Assembly: GCF_025118155.1 (NCBI RefSeq)
Contig: NW_026251394.1
Coordinates: 846,001-910,000 of the forward strand
Direction: 5' to 3'
DNA: 64,000 bases
Origin: Cokeromyces recurvatus
Taxonomy: Eukaryota > Mucoromycota > Mucoromycetes > Mucorales > Mucoraceae
Part shown: one piece after another, positions 1 to 13,260 of the stretch
Layout: the number at the start of each line of letters is the position of its first letter
Position numbering within the stretch: the stretch's first letter is position 1
Position numbers and translations under genes: made by a program
Notes under the pieces: model-generated
What the model was told of the DNA's origin: nothing
The model's input: only the letters and a program-made list of their open reading frames with translations
The model's database searches: none

Positions 1-24
1 TTCATTTTTTAAATATCTATCATC

Positions 25-701
25 ATGTCCAAATATCAATACGAAACTGTTAAAGTGCAAGTCTTTCCTGAAGGAATTGCACATGTGCAGTTAAATAGAC
101 CAAATAAATTAAATGCATTTAATGATCAGTAAGTGCTTGTATTATAATTTCATAAGAAAAGGAAATCATACTCTTCTTTTTTTTTTTGTATAGGCTTATT
201 GTTGATGTGAGAGCCATTTTTCGTGATATTTCTGATGATAATAATATCTTGGTCGTCATTATTTCTGGCTCAGGTCGTATGTTTACTGCTGGCCTAGATT
301 GTAAAGAATAGTATATTATTTTTTTTTTTAAAAAAAAAAAGAAGAAGAAAAATGATAATAATAATAAAACATCAGTGACAGAAACAAGTCTTAAAAGTTT
401 AAATGTGGGTGATCCTGCTCGTGCTGCTTACAGAAATCGAGCTCATATCCAAGATTTTCAAAATGCTTTTACAGCTATCGAAGAATGTACAAAGCCTGTA
501 ATTGCAGCTGTCCATAATGCCTGCTTTGGTGCCGGTGTTGATTTAATTACTGCTTGTGATATTCGTTATTGTACAAAAGATTCCTTTTTTTGTGTAAAAG
601 AAGTAGATGTTGGACTTGCTGCTGATGTCGGTTCTTTACAACGTCTTCCAAAGGTCATTGGTAATCATAGTCTTGTTCGTGAGCTTTGCTTGACGGGTCG
701 C

Positions 702-752
<51 letters not shown>

Positions 753-1280
753 ACAAAAGCATTTATTAACTACATAATTAATCTATTTTTTTTTTCTTTT
801 AGTATGTATGCTAAAGAAGCTTTAGAATGTGGATTTGTTAACAAAGTAACCGAAAATCAAGAAGCTGTTTTAGGTAATAATATATTAAACCCCCCCCTCC
901 CCATTTTGCGTTAATCAGGTTTATATTGTATTATATAGCTGAAGCCTTTGCTATTGCTAAAATTATCGCTTCCAAGTCCCCAGTTGCTGTTTTGGGCACA
1001 AAGTATGTATATAAATAATCAAAGATAAGCTTGTACTTATTGTTTTTCATTATTATTATTACAGACATTTATTGAATTATTCTCGCGATCATTCAGTTGC
1101 TGAAGGTTTGGCCTATACAGTCACCTGGAATTCAGCTATGTTAAATACAGAGGTAACTACGATTAATTTATATATATGTATATAATCTTGTAATAAATAT
1201 AACATATAATACTATAGGATATTCCACTTTCAATCCAAGCATTTGTTACAAAGAAGCCTGCAAAATATTCTAAACTCTAG
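25..1280 (+). CDS. ECH1: Peroxisomal delta(3,5)-delta(2,4)-dienoyl-CoA isomerase (ECH1-like)
   Basis: Seven exons (25-128, 194-300, 376-703, 803-873, 939-1002, 1065-1152, 1218-1280) join in frame to 274 residues. It is a crotonase-fold enzyme that shifts double bonds of 3,5-dienoyl-CoA during beta-oxidation of unsaturated fatty acids. The N-terminus carries the crotonase motif VQLNRPNKLNAF. The block CDIRY...KEVDVGLAADVG holds the Asp, Glu and Asp that are catalytic in ECH1 and separates it from plain enoyl-CoA hydratases. The protein ends in Ser-Lys-Leu, a PTS1 signal, so a peroxisomal location is expected. The intron between exons 3 and 4 contains a 44-nt A run. Length is normal for the family. 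Only 244 bp separate it from the next gene on the same strand. Confidence 0.93.
706..749 (+). repeat. 44-nt poly-A tract inside an ECH1 intron
   Basis: This is an uninterrupted A run just after the donor of the third ECH1 intron. It is one of many long A/T homopolymers in the window; others of about 38-44 nt lie near 25521-25558, 37355-37395 and 60232-60275. Confidence 0.9.
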
Positions 1281-1524
1281 ATGCTTTAGTAAATATTGAT
1301 AAATAGGATCCACTAATAGTTTTAAATATAAGCATTATTCAGAGAAAAAAGTCTTATAAAAAAAACAATATGCATCTATTTTTTTTTTTTAACCGCTGAG
1401 CTGGAAATACACATATTTTTTTTTCGGGCTATAATGGCCGTCATTCGGGGTTTTTTTTTTTTTTATCATTATGAAAAAAAAATAAAATAAAATAACTACA
1501 CTTTTTATTTTCTTCTCTTTTATA

Positions 1525-1967
1525 ATGTTACAAACGAATTCAATAAGTTCCGCCTTAAATGAGAGTATGAGTTCAACACTTGTTACGCCTGAGCAGTTAA
1601 AAACCTTTCTGACAGAAGCACCACTCATGTATAAGAATAAGCTTCATAAAGGCGCAAAAAAGCACATTTTGACAAACTGCTATCGTTCATTATGGAGCAA
1701 TGATCTCGACTTGATGCAAAAATATTTTTTTAAAGAAGGCCTTTCAGATAGTGACAATCTTTCTCAACTACTTGAAAAATACAACTTGTTTGGTTCTGAG
1801 CAACATGACCACGAAGACCAACAGTCTAATCCTAACCTAAGCATAAATAAAGATGATGAACCAGAGTATTGGGAAAGTCAAAGAGGAAAACAATGTGGAC
1901 ATTTATTTAAAAAAGGTGAAAGTGTTTATCGTTGCAGGTAAATAATAATAATAATAATATGCCTTGG

Positions 1968-2008
<41 letters not shown>

Positions 2009-5000
2009 AAATTTTTTATTCATGTAGAAATTGTGGTCTTGACGATACATGTGTCATGTGTTCTAAATGCTTTCATTCAACAAACCACGATGGTCATGAT
2101 GTCAAGATATGGATCAGTCGAGGTGCTGGTGGTTGTTGTGATTGTGGCGATCCTGAAGCATGGAAAATACCTTTAGAATGCTCTATTCATTCTCTCAATG
2201 CCGCTTCAAAGATACCCGACTCTTCCATGTCAGCGCAACATCAACTTGAACCATTGTCATCAGTACCTCAAAGCATCATTCATTCAGTACGTAAAACAAT
2301 CTCAGTTGTACTTGACTATATTTTAGAAACGTTTGCTACATCACCTGAAGATGTTATTTCAGTTGGTACTACGGAATCTATCAAGCAAGATTGTTATCAT
2401 TCTCATGAAGCTTTAGGTTTGCCAGTTAATGCACCCAATCAAACTTATTCTTGCATCTTGTGGAATGACGAAAAGCATTCATTTGATGCTGTTATTAATA
2501 TTGTCTGCGAAGCACTAGGCTGTACAAAAGAGGAAGCTGCGTATTGTGCTGAATGTGTGGACGAATATGGACGTCACATTATCAAAGAATCTACTGACAT
2601 TGATGAACTTATTCGAATTGCAGATACGATCAACTCTATTAATTTAGCTGTCACTATTTGCTCCTCACAAAAGACATTACGTGAAGAAATTGCTGGTTTA
2701 TTGTTAGACTGGCTTAAAGACTTGACAGGTGGCCGATACAAATTCTTTAGTAATGTGGATAGTGGAAGCTGTATTATACGTGATATTATCTGTGAAGTCC
2801 TTTCAGAAGATTGGGTCCTTCGTCCTGAACTTGCTTGGCTATCTATTCGTTATAGAAGAGAAAGAATGCCTGAAGATGAGAACGATGAGTTTGATTTAGA
2901 AAGCGCCGACACTGATATGGGCAATGACGAGGGAAATGATGATATGGTATTTATTGATGATATGGAAGATATAAATGAAGAAGATGTTCTCTTGGATGAG
3001 GATCAAATCGATCACTTTTTTAACCATTTGAATGAAGAAGGCTCAGATGATGGTGATTATGAGGATGCTGATGAAATGCCTACTATTTCTTTTCAAATAG
3101 AGCAAAATAATGACATGGATACGGATGAAGTAGAAGATACAAATCTATCTACTCGTCAGCCTATCTCTGTTGAAAATACAACAAGAAGACGTCAAAGTGA
3201 TGTTCCATCCACCAATCAAACAGATGCACATATCTTATCTACATCTCATTCATCTCAAGGTCGTTACAATGAAGCTTTGAAAAGAAGAAGATTATCTTCA
3301 TCTTCTCAATCTAAAGGTCATAAAAGCCACAAGCCTCGTGATATCTTGGATATGGAATGGAATTTAGAAGCTTGGCTTGAATACACGAATAGATTAGAAT
3401 CAGAAGAAAGAGAGTTGGCAGAAAAATTAGGAATTCCAATTGAGAACGAGGAGGTTACTACGAGTCGCCATATGAATACACATCTGAAGAAAGAATTTAA
3501 GCGTAAACTTCGTTTAGATTATCTTTTACAATTTGACTTGCGTCTTTGGAAAACTGCTCGTGTAAGCATCAAGGACTTACTTATCGGTACCTTTATTTCA
3601 AATTTCCAATATAGGCCTATTCTGGGTACTCGATTTGCTCGTAACTATCCAGAATTAGTGGATGCATTCTTCTTTAAGGATAGAGAACCTGAAAATTCGA
3701 TAAGCACTCTATCAGTTCAACTCTTGACTGTACCTACTGTAGCATCCATGCTTGTAAAAGAATATAAATTCTTTGAAATTGTTTGTACAATTCTTGAAAA
3801 TTTCTTTTTGACAGATCATATTTATATGACGCTTCCTGAAGAGTATTCTCGAGCTCAAGTGGATTGTTCATCTAGAGCTATTGGTCGTCATCGATATGCG
3901 TATACTATTTTCGATTTAAGATATGTCATGAATGCTGAACAAGTAAAAGCAGTTATTTCCAAAAACCCTCTCTATCTTCGTCATTTTGTTGATATGCTGT
4001 ATCAATTCCAAGAGATGGATCCACTTCTACGGAAGGCAGATGCACATGTTGAATTTGAATCTCAATCCTGGGTAACAGCATTTAACATGACACTTCAAAC
4101 TTCAAAATTATGTCGTCTCTTTGCTGGATGTTTTGGATCCTCAGAGATGAATGTTCATGAAGCCTCTCGTAATCTTTGTCGCTCTATTTATCGTGTCCTT
4201 AAAGAGATTGTAGACTGGAATCCTATTCTGGTATCACGTAAAGTTGATGGTGAACCTATTCCTGATACAAGAATCAAGATTAAAGGTCTAAAGGAGCAAC
4301 AATTTCATCAGATTAATACACCTAATGCAGGTGTTTTTGAAATTATTGATTATGATATTACTAAAAATCCAGTCTCATTTCATCATCCCTTCCACTGGTT
4401 ATTGTCTGAACTCTTTGAAAACGTATCCTTGTTACATCCAGCTGTTTTAAATGAGCTTGGTTGGTTAGGTGGCTTTAAACAGATGGTGAATAATGCCTTT
4501 CAAGATAAAAACCACGATATGTTTTTAATGGTCCTTGAATATCCTATCAGAACCATTGCATTACTTGCTCAAATTAATTGCGGTGTTTGGGTCAGAAACG
4601 GATATAATATTCGTAACCAGGTAATAAGAATGAATGCAATTAATACTTATATATATATATGTATGTATATAACTCTTATTTTATGTATACACATTGTAGG
4701 CTCATTCATATAGAGACGTTAATGTAAGAGAAAGTACTCTAGATTGTGATATTTACTTGCTTCAAGTGGGTCTTACTGTATGTGATAGTAATCAAATCCT
4801 ATTGACTCTGATGGATAGATTCCAGCTTGTTGAATGGTTTAGAGGAAAACCTGATAAATTGTCTACGTATGATGCAAATCAAATGAATTATATGGTTGAA
4901 GAGTTTTTGAATCTGTTAATTATTTGCGCTACTGAACATGGATACGCATCAGGTACATCCATCGAACAACGTATTGGACAATCTATTATTCAATTCCTCG

Positions 5001-8000
5001 GTATATCGAGTATGGCCTATTCGGAGTTACTCAAACTGATCCCTGAAAGCCTTACAGAGCATGAATCCTTTGAAACTCAGCTTAACCAACTTGCTAACTT
5101 TAAGGCACCAGATGGACTGAATGATAAAGGTTTATATGAACTCAAACCTGAATATATTGATGAAATTGAACCTTATTACTGGCATTACACTCGTAACCAA
5201 CGTGAAGAAGCCCAAAATGTTCTTAAAAAGAGATGGAACCAACTTCATCCTGATAACAAACTAAGTGAAAAAGAAGAATTCTTATTGATTCCTAAATCAA
5301 GACGTATCGAAGTTGGGCCCTTTAGACAACTAGGACAATTTTTACATTCCCATGTTCTTTGTCAGATTATTGCTTATGCGCTTTGGGATGCCAAGTTCCA
5401 TAAGGAATCCAAGAGTGACACAATGCTAGATGAGGCTCTCTATTTGGGTATGCTTGCAGTGACAGATCCCAACAGTTCTGCAAGTGAACTAGCTTTCATG
5501 AAGGTGAAAGGTAAAAATAGAGCGGATGTATACATTGACGAGTCTACTACGAAGCACTTTGTTGATTTTGCTGAAAGTGATGAATACTCTATTCAAATTA
5601 ATGAAATTGAAAAAACACATGCATCTTTATTACTTATTTTATTGCGTTGCTTGAATGATCCAGAACTCAGCCATGCCCACAAGCGTTTGCAATTCATTGT
5701 TGACAAGATTGAGTATTTCGGTTCTCAAAAATCTAAAGAGTTGATTGCTGATTGGAAGGAAAGAAAATTGATGGAAAGTAAAGTGAAGATGGAACGTGAT
5801 GGTGGAAGCAGTACCTCTGAATATGAGAAAAAGAAAGCTGCTGCTAAAGCTCGACAAGCTGCTATTATGTCCCAGTTTGCAAAGGCACAAACACAGTTTA
5901 TGGAAAAACATGCTAATCTTTATAAAGTTGAAGGAGAAGAAGAAGAAGAAGAAGCTGTACAAGAGAATGAACCAGTAAAGGATGAACTTGTCCCTGAAGA
6001 TGATTTTGAAATCGTTCGCAAATGTCATTTCCCTGCTGATAGTTGTATCGTTTGTCAAGAAGAACTAAATGATACTAAATTATTTGGCATGCTTGGCTTA
6101 ATTCAACAATCTAATCTTCATCGACTTACCCTTTTAAATAATAAAGATGTAATGGTTGATGTTTTGGAAAGTAGCCAAAATTCAAATCCTTGGGCTACTA
6201 CTACTACTACTAAAGATGATCAGTCTTCCTTTATTGGTTTCCCTGCTGATGCTCATGTTTCTGGTTTGGATATTTCTTCATGTGGCCATTTGATGCATGC
6301 TGACTGTTTTGAAACATATCAAAAGTCAGTAGAGAATCAGTTATTAGGTGAATTTGGTAGAATGTTCCCATTCTCTATATCACCTAAAAGTCGTTTCCTT
6401 TGTCCTCTTTGCAAAGCATTGGGTAATGTACTTGTTCCAGTTGTGTGGAAGGGGAAAAAGGAATCATTTCCAGGGGTCATGGCTCCTTCATCAGATTATG
6501 CTAATTTAACGAAACATATGAAAGATGCGGCAGCAAAGTTGCGAAAGAATTTTGAACATATTCCTGGATCCTTTGATGAGGAAGTACCATTTATCAGTAA
6601 TGATCCTAACTTGGTTATCAGTGATACAAACAAATTAAGACACATCTATAACCAGCTTATGAAGGTCATGCATGCGACTATCGAAAGGAGACCCCTGGAA
6701 CATCCATTAAATTTACCTGACTCTCTATTAAATTTGTATGACATGTATGCTTATACAATTGCTAATTTTGAAATCGCTCAACGAGGTACTGAAGGTACTC
6801 GAGCAAGGGATCTTATGGTTGAGCATACTGGTACATTTATTGATGATGTTTCGAATACATCACAGATGCTTCTCAAGATCCTCGGCATGACAAACACTCT
6901 TATTCGAGAATTGATGAATACGCCCTGGCAAGCAGAGGATCGATTTACAAGAGAAAGATTAGCTTTACAAGCAATCAATCAATTCATGCCAAAGACAATA
7001 ACATATCTTGTTGAGGATATGATTGAAGCAGATAGTCTAAAACCACTCTTGGCAGATGATTCATTTAGAGCTTTAGTGCGCATGAGTTTTGTTATCCATG
7101 ACGTACCATCCGTTGAAATTCATCATTTACTGCGAACTATGTATATTGCAGAATTAACCAAGACTATTGTTGCCATTGTTCAAAGTGTTTTAGATGATAA
7201 ACGATTATTAAAGGATACAAAGATTACTCAGCTTCTACAAACACTCAATCAACAACAGACAACAACAACAGCAACTACTACAGATGTAAAGCAATTTGTA
7301 ACTTACATTCTTGAATCCTTTCAAATTCCTCAAGCATCCATTGAGAAGTTCTTTGATATCATACAACCTAGTGCCCTCTTATCACTCATCCGTACCTTCC
7401 TCCTTCCCTTTTTACGTAAATCCTTATTATTTATGGTTGTCTGTCATGGGTTTATTCCACAAAATCCTCCAGAGAATATGGATGAAGGGAAACAAGAATT
7501 TGAAAATCTGTTAGATATTTTGAGGTTACCAGGATTGAATACCGTTTTTGATTTGCAACCATTTGAACAAGATCTAATTAAAGGATGGTGTGATGATTAT
7601 TTGAATCATTCAGCACAACAACGACAACTTCAAAAGCCGATATTATCTATCTCACTTAACTTGCCTACTCAGTATAAAATGACGACATTACCTTATCGCT
7701 TAGATGAGTTACTAGACGAGAGTTCAAAACGAGTATGTAGGAAATGCAAGACGGTACCTGAACATTCTGCTATCTGCTTAATTTGTGGAACATTTGTCTG
7801 TGCTCGTAGATTTTGTTGCACTGAAGGTAGTAAAGGAGAATGTAACACACATATGAAAAGGTAAGAAAGAAAGAGAAAGGAATGTGTATAGTTAATTAAA
7901 ACAAACATCTGTAGTTGTGGAGGTGAAATTGGTATTTATTTGATGATTAAGGATTGCTTCCTTTTGTTATTGCATGATAATGGAGGAAGTATTATGAATG

Positions 8001-8179
8001 CACCTTATCTTGATAGTCATGGTGAAGCAGATATTTTCTTTAAACGAGGAGCTCCACAATATCTCAATATGAAACGATATGAACAAATTAGACAAATGTG
8101 GTTAACTCATTCCATACCATCATTTGTAAGAAGAAGGATGGAAGTGGCTTATAGTGCGACTATTTGGGAAGCATTTTAA
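1525..8179 (+). CDS. UBR1: UBR1-type N-recognin E3 ubiquitin ligase
   Basis: Four exons (1525-1937, 2028-4620, 4700-7860, 7915-8179) join to 2143 residues, the usual size for UBR1. It recognises N-degrons and ubiquitinates their carriers for proteasomal decay in the cytosol. A UBR box lies at about residues 124-195 (CGHLFKKGE then CRNCGLDDTCVMC, HSTNHDGHD and CCDCGDPEAW). A ClpS-like type-2 N-degron domain follows at about 280-360 (LWNDEKHSFDAV). Next come an acidic linker, a RING-H2 domain at about 1450-1570 (CIVCQEE, CGHLMHADCF, CPLCKA) and a C-terminal zinc-rich autoinhibitory region (CRKCKTVPEHSAICLICG). The first intron contains a long A run. The start is the first in-frame ATG of an open exon; an upstream exon cannot be excluded. 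Confidence 0.95.
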
Positions 8180-8296
8180 AATTATATAAATATTTATGTA
8201 TATCTTGTGCACTTTATTAAAAAAGAAAAAAAAAAAGAAAAAAGAAAGAAAAAAGAAAGAAAGAAAAAGAAAGGAATTTACTTTAAAAGCCTAATA

Positions 8297-9024
8297 TTAT
8301 CCAGTTAATAAATCTGTATATACATTGAATAAATAATACTTACAACATTGGCAATCAAATGGACAATCAGGCGTATCTAAACCATTACCAATATTTAAAT
8401 CTTTAACATCATAAATAGGGTATCCATCATCAGTAAAACGATCTAATAAAAAGAAAAGAAAAGAATTAAAAAGAAAGGAAAAAGAAAAAAGAAAAAAACA
8501 ATAAACTTACTGGACTTTTTGAGCCCTCGAGAGTCACCAAAATCTTCATCAGCATCAGGTGCAGGACGCTTTTTGGGGTTCTTGTTAGTTTTAGCAGCAG
8601 CTAATTCAGCAAATACAACTTCTTCTACTTTCTTTACATCTTTTTCATTTAATTCTTCTTCTTCTTCTTCTTCTTTTTGATTGTCATCATCTGACTCTTC
8701 TTTCACCTTTTCTTCTTTAGCCTGTTTTGCCTTTTTAGCAGCTTTTCTCTTTGCATTTTTGGATAAAGGAGTAGGGGTTTTTTCTACAGTATCCTTTGTA
8801 TTCTTTGCGTCCTTGATGGATTTTGTGTTGAAAATGTCATCGATTTCAGAAGTGTCCATCTTTTTCTTTTTATTAAAAATCTCATCGATCTCATCTAATT
8901 GAGCCTTTTTTTCTTTCTTGGTTTCCTTTTTCATTGAAGAATTCTTATTATCTTGTAAATAGTCTTGTTAATACTAGAACTTGATCTATTTTTGTCTTGT
9001 GAATTACCTTTAGTTTGTTTAGAC

Positions 9025-9026
<2 letters not shown>
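8297..9026 (-). CDS. DUF1764 family protein (Lys/Glu-rich, nuclear?)
   Basis: Exons on the minus strand are 9026-9008, 8951-8511 and 8442-8297, giving about 201 residues. The tiny first exon encodes MSKQTK. The body is Lys/Glu-rich with two EID(E/D)IFN motifs (DEIDEIFN, SEIDDIFN) and basic stretches. The C-terminal box RFTDDGYPIYDVKDLNIG ... CPFDCQCC is the hallmark of the DUF1764 family (PF08576 from memory), whose function is unknown. The last 30 nt block (8314-8343) has GTAAGT and CAG ends, so it may be a very short intron; both readings stay in frame and give 191 or 201 residues. The basic composition suggests nuclear or nucleolar location (inference). Confidence 0.82.

Positions 9027-9027
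<1 letters not shown>

Positions 9028-9070
<43 letters not shown>
9028..9070. repeat. Poly-A tract upstream of the DUF1764 gene
   Basis: An A run of about 43 nt lies directly 5' of the minus-strand start codon at 9026. It occupies the short divergent interval before the next plus-strand gene at 9192. Confidence 0.85.
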
Positions 9071-9080
<10 letters not shown>

Positions 9081-9191
9081 AAAGAACAAAAAAAAAAATT
9101 TTTTTTCCTTTGATAAAGAACTAATTAAAACTCAAATAAACGTTTATTTTATTTCACTTTTTTTTTTTTTGTTTTATTTCGAGATTTCGAC

Positions 9192-9836
9192 ATGGAAACC
9201 AAAGAGGCCTTCGAGTATTTTTATTTATTAGAAAAAGAGTTTTGGAAGGATTTAGAAAAAGATAAAGATAGAATTGAATACATTACTTATGGAGGAGAAT
9301 TAAGACCAGAAGATATGCTTTTATATGGAGAATTTGGATTTGTACTATTAGGGCTCAAGCCAGCTCTATTAATAGAGTTTCGTGATTTAAAAGTAAATCG
9401 TCTTTATCTTGAAAGGGTGGTTCAACCTGTACTTTCTTCATTAAAAAGACTCAAGTACCATATTATTCAGCATGTTGAAACACCAGAAACCAATCTTCAT
9501 GGTTGCATATTTATCTATAACGACAGAAACGAAGAAGAAAAAGTACTACTACTACTACAATCTATCCTAAATAATAAGATAAGTCCATTAAAGATAACAG
9601 AAGAAACGATGGCGACTATATTAGATTATCCTGGGCATCTACCTAGATCAGAAAAGGAATTATCTACGATGAAAACCGTTATTTATTTTCATGATACACC
9701 TAATCATGGTTTAATTGCTTTAACTTCATTTGCTATGCAAGCATCTGAACAAGAAAACGTTTTAACTCATTTTAAACATTATCAGGAAATATGTAAAAAC
9801 CGACTAGGCATTCACATGAAGTTATTTCTACAGTAA
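9192..9836 (+). CDS. Uncharacterised 214-residue protein, intronless
   Basis: This is a single open exon with 214 codons starting METKEAFEYF. I do not recognise the family. It has no signal peptide and no clear transmembrane segment, although residues around LLYGEFGFVLLGLKPALLIEF are hydrophobic and could be a buried core. A later block reads DYPGHLPRSEKEL followed by VIYFHDTPNHGL. Codon use and composition resemble flanking genes, and the frame is clean, so it is likely a real gene. It shares the short A/T-rich interval at 9027-9191 with the divergent DUF1764 gene, which could be a bidirectional promoter. Confidence 0.75.
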   Translation: METKEAFEYFYLLEKEFWKDLEKDKDRIEYITYGGELRPEDMLLYGEFGFVLLGLKPALLIEFRDLKVNRLYLERVVQPVLSSLKRLKYHIIQHVETPETNLHGCIFIYNDRNEEEKVLLLLQSILNNKISPLKITEETMATILDYPGHLPRSEKELSTMKTVIYFHDTPNHGLIALTSFAMQASEQENVLTHFKHYQEICKNRLGIHMKLFLQ

Positions 9837-10172
9837 TAAAGGAGAGGTCTAATCTTATTTTTATTTATTTTTTTTTAACTATTAACACTGTGATGTGTGT
9901 ATATATGTACGTATGTGGAGGTTATTATTAATAAAAACAGTTCCCCCTTATTTTTAAGGATTTGTTCCAATTTTCATACTATGTAATGATGTTTGAACCA
10001 ATGAAAATGTTTGCTACTAAATATATTTGCCTATATATTTTTTCCAGGAATTTTATCTATCTATACTGTATTGATTTTGTTGATAATAGTCCTTTATAAT
10101 TGGAGTCATTTCAAGTACGACAAACATATTCATTGTCACGACTGATGATGGTGACAACAACGACGACTGCTA

Positions 10173-10192
10173 CTGCTGCTGCTGCTGCTGCT
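10173..10192. repeat. CTG trinucleotide repeat
   Basis: This is a short CTG/GCT run in non-coding DNA downstream of the 9192 gene. A longer run of the same unit lies at 17215-17254. Confidence 0.85.
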
Positions 10193-10247
10193 TAATATTC
10201 ATGTATATAATAGACTATTATTATGCAATGCTTTTTTTTTTTTTTTA

Positions 10248-10850
10248 GAGAACAATCAAAGTTTAGATATTAATCTCGAGTCTTTGTTTGGCTTAGCATT
10301 AAAGGGAATAAATAACAATGATAGATTAAGTGAATACTGCATGTAACAGGAGTATGGTGCTAGTGTCTGTCCATTATTGATACATCTTTGGCTTATCAAG
10401 TTTGTGAAACATGAATTAAATAATAGAAGATTAAATTCGGATCAAGATTATTAATTTAAATTACATTATATTAAACAAGTAAAAAGGGTAAGCTCTATTA
10501 ATAATAATTTCTTCTTGTCCATTATAGATAGTATCCATGGTGATATTTATTATTATACGCAAGCTGTTGTCCCACTATTACTTATTTAAAGTTTATTATT
10601 CTCCAAATTAATTGGTTAGTATTGATTAATTAGAATATTCTAACAAACGCTCGTTATTAAGAAGGATGTAGTGATGATCAGAGAATTACAATATGAAATA
10701 GTGGTAAATGTAGACAAGTCAAAAGAAGTAAGTTATTATTAATAGAAGAAGGAACTGGTCCGTTTCCTATAATTAACTATATATAAATGCTTATTATTAA
10801 ACACAGCATCCATATGCAGTAGTAGTACTTGATGATACAGCATTATGATA
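10248..10850 (+). pseudogene. Decayed protein-coding relic of unknown family
   Basis: After a T-rich tract ending in AG, a frame stays open from 10248 to 10454 except for one TAA at 10344-10346. The predicted peptide has ordinary composition (ESLFGLALKGINNNDRL, then PLLIHLWLIKFVKHEL). Further coding-like pieces follow with splice-like borders: HGDIYYYTQAVVPLLL near 10540-10590, MIRELQYEIVVNVDKSKE near 10675-10727, and HPYAVVVLDD near 10810-10840. Stops interrupt several pieces, so this looks like a multi-exon gene decaying by point mutation. I do not recognise the parent family. The remaining DNA between 9837 and 11650 is AT-rich with no other gene seen. Confidence 0.4.
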
Positions 10851-11377
10851 TTATCATGTCCGTGTATAAAACTGCTTATAATCATGTTCCTTAAAAGAAG
10901 ATATCAGTACCAATCCTTTGTGAATATTGTATTATTTGACATGTTTTATCTTGTATTTAATATGATAGATTTTTTTTTTGATTCAGTGTATAGTTGCTGC
11001 CAAATAATATAGCATTATTTTTTTTTTTCCTTTCTTTTCTTTTGATTACCAATATAATCTGAAACAGAATGGTCGAATAAATTTGTCAAATTTTACTACT
11101 TTTAATTACATGCACTGTAATCATATTATGCAGCATAGTGTAATAAAATATCTTTCGCTTAAGAGGAAATTTTCGATAGTTTTCGTTATTATTATTTTCT
11201 TTTTTCTGTTTATAATAAATGGCTTATTATTTGTTCTTTTATCATATTTGATACAAAGACGACGACGACGACGATGACTACTTTGCTTTTTTGATCTTTT
11301 ATTCGTTAATAAAGTAAACACAAAAAAGGGAAAAAGTACTTTGCCAAATATGTTAAGGCATTGGATTATTATATAGG

Positions 11378-11408
<31 letters not shown>

Positions 11409-11536
11409 TGAACTCATATTTTCTTCTGGTGTATTCCAGTGAATTCTATATTTGGAAATGTTTCAAAGTTCGAATAATTTGATTGGTTTTTGCATAATGA
11501 TGAATAACATCATTTATTTTTTATTTTCTTTAAATG

Positions 11537-11545
11537 TATAAATAG
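11537..11545 (+). promoter_or_regulatory. TATA box of the ubiquitin-AN1 gene
   Basis: TATAAATAG lies 106 bp upstream of the ATG at 11651. Just before it (11451-11475) are GAA/TTC pentamer-like blocks (GGAAATGTTTCAAAGTTCGAA) that loosely resemble a heat-shock element. Stress regulation would fit a ubiquitin precursor but is only an inference. Confidence 0.5.
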
Positions 11546-11566
11546 GGCCAACTGTTTGCAGAATAA

Positions 11567-12361
<795 letters not shown>

Positions 12362-12888
12362 ATAATAGATAGACTATATTTTTATATAAAATAAAAAATA
12401 ATAATAATTGTAATAATAATGTAAATTTAATTATTGAATTTGCTGCGTTTTTTTTTTTCTTTTTTTTTCTTATTGGTTTAAAATTCATGCAAGTTCGTTT
12501 ACTTAGGGTACTATTTATTTTGTGCCATTGTTTATTATAATGACAATACAACTTATAGCGGAATAAAAATGTAACTATTTTTTTTTAATATAATGATACT
12601 ACATAGAGTTAGAGTATATTGTTATTGTTATTAAAAAAAAAAGTGGTACATCATTACTAGCTGTTATCTGAATGTTATACATCACATAATTTATTTCTTC
12701 TTTATTATCAATATTAAAAAAGACGTATTTTTTTTTCTTATGTTTATTAACTAACTATACACAACATCATATACGTCACAGTGAATAACATCAATTTATT
12801 ACAAATGTAAGAACAAATCATTGCAATTTATAGCTGTATATTACTCATAATAGCAGTTATTCTAAATATATGCGCTCATCTGCATACA

Positions 12889-12919
<31 letters not shown>

Positions 12920-13052
12920 CATTATAATAACAACTCAATCTTGAACAATATGTTATTGTGTACACTTTTTTTTTTTTTTAATTTCCTCCTTTCTTCTATA
13001 ATATATTCTGTAGAACATTTATCCGTCTTTGTAGTATATAATAAATATTCTT
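12362..13052. other. Intergenic, AT-rich, no gene seen
   Basis: This holds the 3' region of the ubiquitin-AN1 gene, several A/T homopolymers (for example A about 28 nt ending near 12918) and short AATAAA-like signals. Reading frames here are short and low in complexity. Confidence 0.6.
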
Positions 13053-13213
13053 TTAACTTTTTTTCTCTGATTGTATATCTAATTGCTTTTCTTTAAATAA
13101 TTTATTACCATCTGGAGATGAAGCTTCAATATTATAATTTAAATAAACTTTAAATTGTATAAAAAAAACAAAATAAATAAATATTTACCTTTACTCCTTA
13201 CAATTGAAAACAT
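13053..13213 (-). CDS. Possible mini-gene encoding about 39 residues
   Basis: On the minus strand, ATG at 13213 opens a 25-nt exon (13213-13189), followed by a GTAAAT...AAG intron and a second exon 13147-13053 that ends in TAA. The joined frame gives 39 residues starting MFSIVRSK and continuing NIEASSPDGNKLFKEKQ. The amphipathic basic start followed by a polar tail would suit a small mitochondrial or membrane-associated protein, but I do not recognise it. It starts only 47 bp from the tRNA 3' end, so its promoter would overlap the tRNA gene. It may be chance. Confidence 0.35.
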
Positions 13214-13260
13214 CACAAGCTACAAACACTATATTTATAGTAAAAAAATATAAAAAAATA

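Noticed and set aside
1964..2176. Lys-rich open frame overlapping UBR1 exon 2
   Set aside because: It is an out-of-frame shadow of the UBR box exon plus an intronic A run.
5639..6058. 139-codon minus-strand frame inside UBR1
   Set aside because: It is antisense to the acidic region of UBR1 and shows no protein-like features.
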